This document shows positions 33,015 to 43,309 of a stretch of DNA of 64,000 bases, in pieces; position 1 is the first letter of the stretch; each line of letters begins with the position of its first letter. A program made the position numbers and the translations under genes. This DNA comes from Anthoceros angustus. Its lineage: Eukaryota; Streptophyta; Anthocerotopsida; Anthocerotales; Anthocerotaceae. The stretch spans positions 558,001-622,000 of the forward strand of contig MU008150.1 of the NCBI GenBank assembly GCA_010909165.1, read 5' to 3'. The notes beneath the pieces are model-generated. The model did not search any database. It was not told where the DNA came from and worked only from the letters and a program-made list of their open reading frames with translations.

Positions 33015-34604
33015 GGTAGGGCAGGCCGGGCGAGAGCCTGAGGGGAGCCAGTCCCCGAGGCCCTGGTTGAGGATGGAGCCGGGGTCCGCAACACATCCCC
33101 GGAAGAAGGAGACCGAGGGGAGGGACAAGCTCCACCGGAGGAGAGCAAGGACGGGGTCCAACCCGTCGGAGGACAGGAAAGGGTGAGAAATTCCCTCACC
33201 CCGCGAATAAGGGAGGAATCGGGACCTGGGGAGGAGTCCAGCACGAAAAAGGCCCGGAGGAATTAGTAAGGACCAACATGGTTCGGTGAATGGGGATGAA
33301 GACTCTTTGAAGATGCTCTATGGTAGGTATGGACAAATCAAACAGAAGGCAAAGAGCAATGGAGATCTTGACCCAGGAAGCCCTCACCAATGCGAAGAGG
33401 GAAGAAGATGGAGGAGAAGAAAGCGAGATGGGGCCGACTAGAGGGTGGTCGATCACCTTTAGGACCCCGTAGTCCGCCGACTACCGGGTAGATCGATGAA
33501 AGCGCCGTGGAGGCCGGAAAGAAGGGCGTGAGCGCTGAAGGCGCAAGGAGTAGGTCAAGAGACTAGGTATGGTCAAAGACCATAAATGTTGAGTAGAAGA
33601 ATAGGAAGGATAGGTGAGATAGACTGACATCCTTCAAGGATGATCTTAGGTGAAGTTGTTAGAATAGAATTTACCCAGAATCAGACAGTAGGCTAGATGC
33701 CAGGCCTTAAATACTGGCGGTAGAAAATAATAAAATATTGGAAAAGGTGACCTGCAGTAGGGTGACCCAAGGGAGGTTGTATGTGGAAGGCCTCCTATAA
33801 GAGGAGGAGGATTTCACAAAGTAAAGTATCATGTCTTGCCCATACTCAATTCCATATTCGCGAGCCAACGCAGATCCGTAGAGAGGAAGTCAGGCGGAGT
33901 GCTTGGTGGAGGACTTGCTCCTTGCAAGGGCCTAAACAAGTTGCTTGTGAATGGTTGCTGAACTTGCTTTACCGTGTGTGGCAATGCCTGGAACCCTGGC
34001 CGAGAACAAGATGACCGGACTCCCCGGAGATACCGATTGTCAAGCTCATAGCAACCGACCCAAGGAAGAACTTGCTGGTGGAGGACGTCCCCAGGCAGTT
34101 GTGCCGTAAGGGTGAGCCAAAACCAGTAGGCCTAAACTGAGGTTAGGAGGAGGAAAGGATGAGGAGAGTGGCAGGATTAGAAGTGGTGTTAGTGAAGGCC
34201 ACAAAAGCCTAAGGGATGAATCCCAAATGCAAGTAAAGAGGATGCTCCCCAGTGGAGAAGAGTGGTCTTAGAAGTAGGGACGAAATTGCGGCGCTGATCG
34301 GGGTCCCTGGCGCCTGGAGATAGCTCCTCTCATAAGGTGCGAACTGTGACGCAGTAGCTGTAGGCTCCAGATTGAGGTCTTTCTGAGTGCTGGCAAGCGT
34401 GCAATAAGAGGGTGAGCAGAGGCGATTTTGCTCGTTTAGAAGGCTGAGAAGTTGTGTCTCTGCAGGTAGCGATCGGTTATCACAAGACTTCGAATTTTCA
34501 CACGAGTCTCATGGGACGAAACCCAACATACGAAGCGACAGTGGGATAAGTGTGGCCGCTAGGGGGGGAAAGCTTCGGAAGCCCCGGGGTTTTCGCCACC
34601 ACAC

Positions 34605-35283
34605 TGTGTCTTCTCTTCGCTAGCAGATGACTCTCACATTTTCGGGCCGAGGAACAAGGTCAAAGAGGCCTTCGAACTCTCCTCTCATGGGCTTTCTTTG
34701 GTGGGCTTGAAGGTCAAGCTGCAAATGCTGTATCTGGTCTCCATTGGGGATCCCCTTACTTTGTGATTCCCAACAGGGGGGATTGCTTCGACACCGGCTT
34801 GCGGACTTTGAGGGTTCCCTTCAGTTCCCCTGACTTCATAAGGAGCTTCCTCGACCATGCTCTTGTGGAACACCTCTCCCACATCGAGGACCTCCCTTTG
34901 ATGGGGGAAGCATAGGTGGCCTTTAGTATACTTTCCTCTTGTTGTGCTAGGCGCCCTAGTTACCTCATCCGTACATTGCCCCCATCTCCAGTTCTTCTAT
35001 CCCTGCTGCAGGGGTTTAATAGGAAGATCATAGACACTCTTAGTAACATCATGGGCCCCAGGGCTTTTGAGTGCCCTGCAAGCGATCTTGCCCGCTGGCA
35101 AGCATCCATGCTAGTGCAATTTGGAGGAGTAGGTCTACTGTCGCTGGAGGTATCTTCCCGGTAGCATTCTTGGGTAGCTGGGCTCTCTCCGCCGTTGCTT
35201 TGGCCTACCGCTTCAACCTCCAAGACAGGCCCTTTCTAGAGGATTTTGTATCAGGATTGGATGAGGGAACTTTCCCTCTCTAA
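34605..35283 (+). mobile_element. LINE-like retroelement, fragment C (3' part of reverse transcriptase)
   Basis: It starts inside the reverse transcriptase with LADDSHIFGPRNKVKEAF, the catalytic A-x-DD motif, and continues with CCARRPSYLIRTLPPS and GPRAFECPASDLARWQASML, the thumb/connection region of plant non-LTR elements. Stops and shifts are frequent. The reading ends at about 35280 without a recognisable poly(A) tail. Confidence 0.72.
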
Positions 35284-36024
35284 AAATCCCTGAGGCTGGC
35301 CAGGATATGTTATCGGCTGATGCGCAGTTTGACTTCCTTCCCTTCAAGACATTCATCACCGATGGTTTTAAGTTCTGCATCCGTGCTTAAGAAGTAGCAG
35401 TTAGGCCTTCCACCGTCTCAAGGACNATACTTGTGCAATCATTTCCATAGTTTTGTTTGAAGCGTAACTTGTAGTTTCGTTGTTTCTAGCTCAATGCAAT
35501 TGTGATTCAAGCGATCTTTTAGATCAAAAACACTTTTATTTATTTTACTATTTTTATTTGCTAGTGACGAAATCTTTGGTTCACGCCTTAGCAATTGTGT
35601 AAAAGGAGTTATTATCGTTATGCTATTTCCATTAGTGATGTTGTACACTCTATTTTGTACGATCGTAGATGTTTTAAGTTGACTAACCAAAGTTCAGGTC
35701 AGTTTGTTGTGTAGTTAGGTTGATGTTTTCTCTCAATGTCTAGTGTGTGTTAAAAAGATCTTTGCAGAGTCGGATAAGTTCTCTGCTAGACAAATTAAAG
35801 AAAGCGGGAAGGAAGACATTGACAATGTATAGGTTAAGCTAACTTGTCGCCGACTCTCCTTACCCCTTCCCGGATTTTTTGATCCTCAACTTTCATATCT
35901 TCTAACAGGTTTAGAATGGCTTTCTTCATTTTCTTGTAAGTTCTTTCATTTGCATTTTCTTTTGTTGTAAGTGCAATACTTTCGTGTACTATACCTCATT
36001 CTTATTGATTTTTTATATTTGCAA

Positions 36025-36260
36025 ATGGTCCCGAAAAGCCCTGGGCCTATTGAACCCGGGAAGAAGAGAATTCATATTTCTGAGGTGATGGTGAACCCCT
36101 TTACAAGGCAACGCGTGAAGTCAGTTTTTCTTCACGGTGACACACTTTTTTGATGACAACATTGATCGTATTTTTATCATAGTAAAGAAATATCATTGGC
36201 ATTTTGGTACCAAAGAAGATGCATGCAAAGCCATCGAGGCATTTCTCATCCAAGCGGTGC
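36025..36260 (+). pseudogene. Unidentified broken ORF
   Basis: The reading starts MVPKSPGPIEPGKKRIHIS and, after a one-base break near 36151, continues FDDNIDRIFIIVKKYHWHFG. The charge pattern and the resumed reading suggest a real protein remnant, probably from a transposon, but I do not recognise the family. Confidence 0.3.
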
Positions 36261-37345
36261 ACGGCATGATGAGTTTGTCATGAGGAGGAAGAGGAAAATA
36301 CCCGGCCTGCGCCTTTGGTTGAAGACCCTTTGACTACCATCACTAATTATAATTATGTCCCTGCTTTTTTAGAGGGTTGATATTGTAGTTCAAAAGAAGT
36401 ATCAAATCACTAATGATCCTATGGTTCTTAATGCTACAAAGACCTGCCTCTAGACTAAAAATGTTTGTGGGTGGTTGCTTGCGGTGCTATAAGATCATTG
36501 TGCACACGTTCCTCATGTTTTACATGGTGAGTTTTTTTTTTTTTTTTTTTTTCTGCCTAATCTCAAGTCACACTTAATCGAATGCTTGGATATGTTAAAG
36601 AGGGAGGTATGTGGATCCTCATGACGATTTTGCATGGGTATGGAGGAAATCAAGATGAGACCCAATTTGAGGAGGAGGGATTAGATCCCTTTGTCCCTAC
36701 GTGCTATGGATGATACTATGGCATTAAGGTTAAGTCTAAGCGTGTAAAAACTGGTGTCTTAGTTGTCTCTAAACTTTTATGAAAGTCGGTGATGTAAGGA
36801 ATTGGGATAGAAATATTGAGGATATCGCGAATATGACTAGAGTTATTCGATATTTTCGCCGTTATTAAACAATCAACCTCATTCTCTATTTTTGTACAAA
36901 GTGCGAAGCTTGAATGACAACTTGAGGTTTTCCCCTCGTAAGTGGTTTTCTTCTGAACCTTTAGCCATAATTTCCTTCTTGATTTCAATTTTGAACTTTT
37001 ACGAGGTTGATATACTTACTGTCTAGCATCCTACAAGCGTCTAAGGTATGTTTTGGAGCAAAGCCGTCTTGGGATTGATGTACCGGTCACCAATATGTTC
37101 CACAAGATGTTCCATGGGGCTCAATACCTTGGTTGCTTCTATGGTAGCAAGGATCCATAGGATAACAAGTGTTTAGGATAAGTGCGAGAAACAATTTCCT
37201 TCAAATTATATTACCGAGTTAAAAGTCAAAAGTCTAATTTCTCGCTACTCGAAATGCATATATGGCAATATAAACTTATGAACCCATGAAAGCATTTCAA
37301 TATATGCATCCTCGTGAATGTGGATACAGGAGTTGCAAAAGAAAA

Positions 37346-37430
37346 GGTTTTGCAGCGTACCTAATAAAGGTATGAAGAAGGTTTTGCAACATACCTAATA
37401 AAAAGTTTTGAAGCATACCTAATAAAGAAA
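37346..37430. repeat. Three imperfect copies of a 25-bp unit
   Basis: GTTTTGCAGCGTACCTAATA, GTTTTGCAACATACCTAATA and GTTTTGAAGCATACCTAATA follow each other at intervals of about 34 and 25 bp. Confidence 0.75.
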
Positions 37431-38654
37431 TTGAATGTGATTTAAGGACCCTGTGTTGAGGTTTAGTATGCCAGCCCATGAAAAACTGAAGTAAAGGAAG
37501 TTTAGTTTCCTAAACACTCGTACCACCAGACATAATAGTATTCCAACCAATGTTAACTTAATTTCGTGGTAATTATAAGTTTTTCTTTTTAAATTCCATT
37601 TTGCATCTAAGCAAGGAGTAACCCAGATGTCTTAGTTGAGATCACAGACCTCCTTGATTTCTATCTCCACTTGTGCATGTCTCATCTATCTTTGGGTTCC
37701 ATGTAACTCGAACCCAGTGCGATATTCTCAGAGCCTTTCTTCCGGGTTACATATTAACGTTTCAGCATCCGCACCCATAACGCCCGTAATATTTGACACT
37801 TGCGAATAGAAAATCGGCTCCTACCAGTTGACTAAAAACGGGGTGGCCAAGGCCTGTTCGCGCTCACCACACAGTGGCACGCATTCATGACCACTCATGT
37901 TGGACTTCTCTGAAAACTTTTGTCAGATCACTTACGCAGGTCACGATAAAAGAAGTAGTAACTAAACTCGACTTTAAAGTTATCTCGCACCATCGAAAGA
38001 AAAAATGGCCTACATGATGCATCACCTATGAGAAAGATTGCCACTTGCCCTTTGGAGGGCAATGGATGCCAGCTTGGTAGTAGTGGTTGTTCGGTGTTGT
38101 TCCTAATCCGATATTGATTATTATAAAATATATAAAAGTATAATATTAATACATATTGTAAGAAGTGATGGCAAACGCATCCTTCCTCCTTGTAGTGGTA
38201 TCAATTGTTCCTCACGAATACATCTGGTCATTTTGTGTTATCCACGGCGGCCGTAGCGGCCCCTTTCCGGAACTATCCCAACAGTTCATTGCTAAGGATT
38301 TCGCTTTTATTGCATTATTTCCCGTTTGGCTATCTTGGATAGGAAGAAGACGCGAAGACGGAAGACCTTTATGTAACACACGCGAGTCCGGAAGTATTCA
38401 CAAAGCGCATAGCGCGGGGTCGGGTTAGATGCCATCCCAGGGGCATGCGGTTTGGAGCTGGAAGATGCTTGAGGCTGAGGCTCAGGCATGGGCATATACC
38501 CGACCTCTTGCACACCATCGAGGTTACCGTCCACCCAAAACCAGGAATTGGAAGGCCGCAGTCGCAGTCTCCTTGCAGGCTGCGGCAGGGGTGGCGAACT
38601 CCACGGCCGGCCCCCAGACACAACGCAACGTCCATGAGCTTGGCAGGAACAGCA

Positions 38655-39755
38655 TCATATGCGGTACTCGAAAAGCAGCTCAGACTGGGAGTCGCCAGGA
38701 GGTGAGAAATCTTGCACACTTCTGAATGCAGCCTGCAGGTAGGCCTCGTAGTCGAAGTCGGACGGGAAACCAACCACTGCGCCCGAGTTACCAACACCCA
38801 TGGCGGAGGAGGAGCCGTCGTTGATCGGGCAGACCGGGAGGCCGCTGTCCCAGAGGCTCCCGCACGGGTTCACGCTCTGGTCGATGAAGAAGGGCTCCTG
38901 CAGCTGCGCTGCAGCAGCACAACAGCTGTCCTGCAAAAAACCCTCCCACGGAAACTGCAGATCAGACATCGTCGTGCATGTCCGACACGTACATGTACAA
39001 GAGTGGATCGACCAAGATGAAAACCTGGTCCAGGCCCCCACCTGCAGGGAACGAGCAGGCGGGAGGAGCCCAAAGAAACGGCGTCTGCCCAGGACGGCAC
39101 CGCTGGAGCAGCGCTGGTACGCAGCTGCCGGCAGCCCACGTCCAGCCCGCCATTGGCACTGCGGAAGTCTTGCGGCATCGGCCGCACGGCGCCTGCGGCG
39201 TCAGGCACCGGCCCGCCTGCAGCACGCTGTCCGGGCTCCGCAGCGTGGGCGGCGCCAGCTGCTTGCACTCTGCCCCGAACCCACAAGGAACGTCCGAACT
39301 TCCTCGACGATGGTGACGGTCATGACTCTCCTCCCGATCATCCGCCATCTTCAACAATGGAGTCGTAGCAGGCAGTGATGCCACATCCGTCTCCATCTTC
39401 ACTCCCACGGTCGGGCTCAAGCCCGAGCTCCTCCGCAACCTCTGCTTCGGGGCCTGCTCCTGGGCTGCAGGTGCCTCGTCTTCCGCAACCCCGTCAGCCG
39501 CTGCACCACCTCCCTGAAATTCTCCGGCTCCGTCTCTACCACTCTCGGAGAATCGCTCCGGATCACCAGATTCACCGCCCCGGGAACCCGGTACCTCGGC
39601 TTGCAGTCCGCCATGTGCAGAGTCACGCAGTTTTGAGTCGCAAGAATCGCTGGATTCGTTTGAGTCGCTCGAGTCGCGTGAGACGCACGAGTCGCGAAAC
39701 TCGCACGCCTCGGCTCCCGCGCCATCCTCACATCTTGGCCTTCTTCCCAATCCAT
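38655..39755 (-). CDS. VQ-motif protein, frame-disturbed
   Basis: The minus strand reads MADCKPRYRVPGAVNLVIRS and then the VQ motif FREVVQRLTG at 39489-39518 (core FxxxVQxLTG). VQ proteins are plant-specific partners of WRKY transcription factors and MAP kinases, usually nuclear or plastid-located. The ATG at 39755 (MDWEEGQDV) gives a start in frame with the motif. Just after the motif the natural-looking continuation (AEDEAPAAQEQAPKQ) is one frame away, as if one G were missing from the GGGG run. The C-terminal part (38655-39041) reads SDFDYEAYLQAAF and ends in a stop at 38655. Assigning it to the same gene is inference. VQ genes are mostly intronless. Confidence 0.65.
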
Positions 39756-40476
39756 CGACGGGCGCCCTGCTTCCCGACGCCGTCTTCCTCCGTCTCGGGA
39801 CGGCCTCAGCTTCGGCTGCGAGGAGGAGGGAAGAGAGGACCATCCTCTGCTGTGTGCAGACCTCCTTCCCGCATTGCGGGCGTGCACAGGCGGCGCTTCC
39901 TGTTAAGACCTTGGCAGCTTCTGTCGGGAACCGACGGATGCCAGTGACGTCAACACAGGGCCCGCAGGCAGAGTCCGGATCGTGAGTGTCGGGATCGTTG
40001 CAGCGTGGACGTGGCAATTTCTGCTCAGATCTGTGAGGGACAAGACTCTGCCTGGGGAAGCTTGCATCCTGGGCGGGGGGAGAGATTTCAGGGCCGGGAG
40101 TGGGATCTGGGGATGTTTGAGCCGGGGGCGTCGGATCTGACCTCCAGAGCGGGCTTGTCGTCGCGTCTCAGAGCCCGCGGGAGCTCCGGGAGCCTGCTGT
40201 GGCCAGTCTCAAAGTCCTCGTGGGCTGACAGACATAGTAAGTCTATCGGGTCCGTCTTGCACACGACGCACGAGCACCGCCCTGACGACATGTCCCCGGG
40301 CTGAGTAGGGCTGAGCAGAGCTTGTTCACTGGGTGTACCGCCCCTGGGTTGCGGGATGAGATCTCGCACATGGGGCTTGAAAGCACGAAATTCCAGGTAC
40401 GGGGAGCAGGAATTCGGCTCGTGCCGAGAACAATGGCCGTTTCTGCTACGTGGAGGCCTGTCGACACTCTGCTTTT
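39756..40476. other. Region between the VQ gene and the MiaB-like gene
   Basis: It should hold the promoter and leader of the VQ gene and the 3' UTR of MiaB. Open frames run through it on the minus strand, but the sequence is GC-rich and no domain was recognised. Confidence 0.45.
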
Positions 40477-43155
40477 CAGATGGAACTGGTAGAGCACAGT
40501 ACACCGCTGAGGCTCACTGCCCGAGCTTCAAGGATTTTCACATCCACTATGCTGCCTATCAGATCCGGTCCTCCCTCTAGGAACACCAGGCGGTTGGCGT
40601 TTGTTCGACCCATCACCTGCAGGCGTGGCAGTATACAGGTTCAGTACTCTTGTGGTCTTGGTTTCGAGCTTTCTTGCATTTTTGATGTGATGTGGAATGT
40701 GAGGAGGGAAGGGAAATGGTGGTAAACCTGGTGATCGTGTCCTGGTTTGGTGTTGGGTCCTTCTACGAGCACTTTCTCCAGTCGACCGATGTATCTTCGG
40801 CTTCGTTCCAGGGAGTGCTCCAGTTGAAGGCTGCACGTGAATAGTGGTGGTGAGAGAGGCACATGGAGGAGCAGCAGAAATGAGATGTTGGGTGAGGAGG
40901 AAGACCTGTTGATGCGGTGGAGCCGATCCATCTTGATGAGCTCAGCTACCTGAGAGGGAATCGTGGGCAATGCTGTCATGCGGGAGACTTGGAATGGAAG
41001 ATATATTGGGTGATGTGTGAAATGTGGAAGAGAAGCTTCAACCTGATTGTCCCAGAGAGCTGCTGGGGTCCCAGGTCGTGGAGAGTACGCTGCAGTGTTT
41101 ACTTGGTCGAACCTGACCTCTGCAGATGTGAGGCATCATGTGTGAGGGAAGAAGTGGACATGGGTGTTTGGAGTACAGGATGGAGGCAGTCTCTACCCAC
41201 CGTTCATGACCTTGAGTGTGTTGAGAAACTGCTCCTCTGTTTCACCTGTTGCCACATGGTTTTTTCTGTTCAGAAAAGATGAGCTTTGAAGCTTCAAACC
41301 AGTGGCATCCTTTCTTGTGGCAGAAAGGAATCCTTACCAGGGAAGCCTACGATGACATCCGCGCTGATGGAGCAATCGGGCATGTATTCCCGCACTTTCC
41401 TGATGATGTCTAGGTATCTCTCTGCAGTGTATCCTCGCCGCATAGCCTGTGCCGAGGCCGATGCCACTGATGGTTCAGGTCAGAAGAGGGAAGCGAACAC
41501 ACTTCAGAATGAGAAGCTATGAAGGAATACCTTGAGAATGTCATTATCCCCTGATTGATATGGAATGTGGAAATACTTGCAGACCTTGGGCAGCTCGGCA
41601 CAGACCTTGATGAGTCGTTCTGTGAAGTACCGTGGCTGCAGGGGACCAGACGAAGGGATTGTGAGCGTAAGAAGCAGGCATTTCCAGAAAGCCAGCCAGC
41701 CTGCTCAGATGCTTTCTGCTTACATGCGATGTTGCAAATCGAATCCTCTCTATGCCAGGGACGTCATGGACGTACTTCAATAGGTCAGCCAGAGTCCACA
41801 GCCTACGGCCAGATCCATCAGCTGCAAACCCAGGAAGATCGCGCCCATAAGCATCTATATTCTGTCCCAAAGAGTCACCTCTTTATACCTGGCATGTTGA
41901 GCCAACAAGTGCTTGTATCAGCAGCATCCAAATCGTCACAAGTTCTGGATGAAGTTGCTCTGTTGTCTACACTTACCCAGCAGCTCCGAGGGCAACCATC
42001 TCCTTCCTAATTGCTTCAGGCTCCCGAGACTGCTCCTTGCCACGAACTCCAGGAACGACACAATATGTACAGTGCTCATTACAGCCTGTTGCATGCAACA
42101 TCAAACAATTGATGTCCAGATGTTCAGAAGATGAATAAGATGACCACACATGCAATGCATCACACAGTGAAAAGAGACTCACAGAAACTGACCATAAATC
42201 ACGTTCACCCATGCAGTTATAGTTGAGCTCCTGCGCACAGATCAGACCCTTCCACATGTCAGAAAACTGAGACATATACAACAGCTTTGCTGCAAAGAAA
42301 AGGAAGAAGCTGGACCTGCGAGGCTTTGTGATATCTTCCATGATATACATAGGCTCAGTTGCACAAACTTGACTCCCTGATCCACCTGCTCCACCATTCT
42401 CACATAACAACCATCACACATCCTCCCACATCTCAACACTGCACCAGAAGCAAAGACGACCCTCACCTGATCCAGCAGCTCCTGAAGCCGGCCTACATGC
42501 TGCGGGCCCATCACCAAATCCACTTCAGGCACTCTCCGCAGCAATGCTTCACCTTCCTGCTGGGCCACATCCAGCAACCACAATCTTCATGCTGGGGTTG
42601 GCCTCTTCCTCGCCTTCTGGACACCAAGAGCAGAATACACCTGACACACCAACCTGGCCCCAGTCAGTGCCAGCATTGCCACATTCCCACCATCGCCATT
42701 CCTGCCGACAAAATGCCCTCCTATCACCCAACAATTCCCATCCAGCCATCGTCCCTTGCAGCTCATACCACACATTCCCTGACGATCCTACTGTACCTTC
42801 TGCTCGGACCTGTCCCGAATGCTGCAGGTATTGAGGATGAAGAGCGAGGCGTCCTCGGGGCTGGCAGCAGGCGCATACCCATTTGCACAAAGCACTCCTC
42901 CATCCGCTCCGAGTCCGCCACGTTCATCTGGCACCCCATAGTCGCAATGTGGTAGAGCCGAGGCCCAGCCTGCTCCACCGCATCGCCATCTCGCCGGCTC
43001 GGCTCCGCCGCCACCGAGCCCGCAAGAGCGCAGGATTGAACACAGCTCTGCTGCTGCCTCTTCCGCTGCCCCAGGGGAAGGGAGGCGAGCCTGTTTCTCC
43101 CGCCATGCAGAAATGCGCGTTCCTGCAACGCCGGGGCCGCCATCGCTGCCATCAT
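40477..43155 (-). CDS. MiaB-like tRNA 2-methylthioadenosine synthase, organellar, 13 exons
   Basis: This radical-SAM methylthiotransferase adds the 2-methylthio group to isopentenyl-A37 of tRNAs. A Pro/Ala/Arg-rich N-terminus suggests an organelle signal. The UPF0004 domain begins [16 protein letters not shown], with [12 protein letters not shown] downstream. The radical-SAM motif is [16 protein letters not shown], and the TRAM domain [19 protein letters not shown] ends the protein. Exons (+ coordinates): 42797-43155, 42467-42640, 42316-42367, 42193-42230, 41977-42085, 41724-41888, 41531-41635, 41338-41446, 41201-41245, 41043-41119, 40906-40949, 40728-40830 and 40477-40616. Single-base losses break exons 1 and 2 and the start of exon 3. 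A further two-base loss lies in exon 2. An ATG at 43212 is also possible. The bacterial-type signature favours MiaB over the CDKAL1/MtaB branch. Confidence 0.9.
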
Positions 43156-43309
43156 CGTTCTACCCTCCCCTGTCGTTTTCCCTGACGGTTCCCGCCCGAC
43201 AGAACTAGTCACAACAGATTCGGAGAAGCTAGCGATCCTCGATTCTTCGCAAGTCGGATTGGGCTATGTAGATTGTGTGTCCGATTTGTGCCCCGATTTG
43301 CTCGCACCC
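43156..43309. promoter_or_regulatory. Shared divergent promoter region of MiaB and TrpD
   Basis: Only about 150 bp separate the MiaB-like start (-) from the first usable ATG of the anthranilate phosphoribosyltransferase (+). Both leaders must lie here, so the region probably acts as a bidirectional promoter. No TATA box was seen. Confidence 0.5.

Larger units (their letters stand above)
29745..34604. mobile_element. Unclassified 4.86-kb insertion in the LINE-like element
   Basis: Removing this segment rejoins the reverse transcriptase reading: ...SARNCV before it and SSLADDSHIFGP after it combine in frame, so it is an insertion. The ends are GTGGAATG and CCACCACAC, with short inverted similarity (GTGTGG). 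I see no paired LTRs, no reverse transcriptase and no transposase inside. The + strand has gag-like charged stretches in broken frames (about 30800-32800), and the minus strand a Pro/Ser-rich ORF (30263-30727). A TATA-like site (cctataagagg) lies near 33793. It could be a non-autonomous LTR derivative or an old DNA transposon. Confidence 0.6.
35284..38160. other. AT-rich region with little recognisable content
   Basis: No gene was recognised. Present are a single undetermined base at 35426, a poly(T) run at about 36533-36551, a coding remnant near 36025-36260 and a short triple repeat at 37346-37430. Start and stop codons are dense and frames short. Confidence 0.6.

Noticed and set aside
37690-37745. 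Minus-strand GGGTTCGAGT, tRNA-like T arm
   Set aside because: No matching acceptor stem or anticodon loop at the right distance. Probably chance, or a very old tRNA-derived SINE trace.
40477-43155. Assignment to the CDKAL1/MtaB branch of methylthiotransferases
   Set aside because: The start [14 protein letters not shown] and the radical-SAM context are of the MiaB type, and the C-terminus is a TRAM domain without the membrane segment of CDKAL1.
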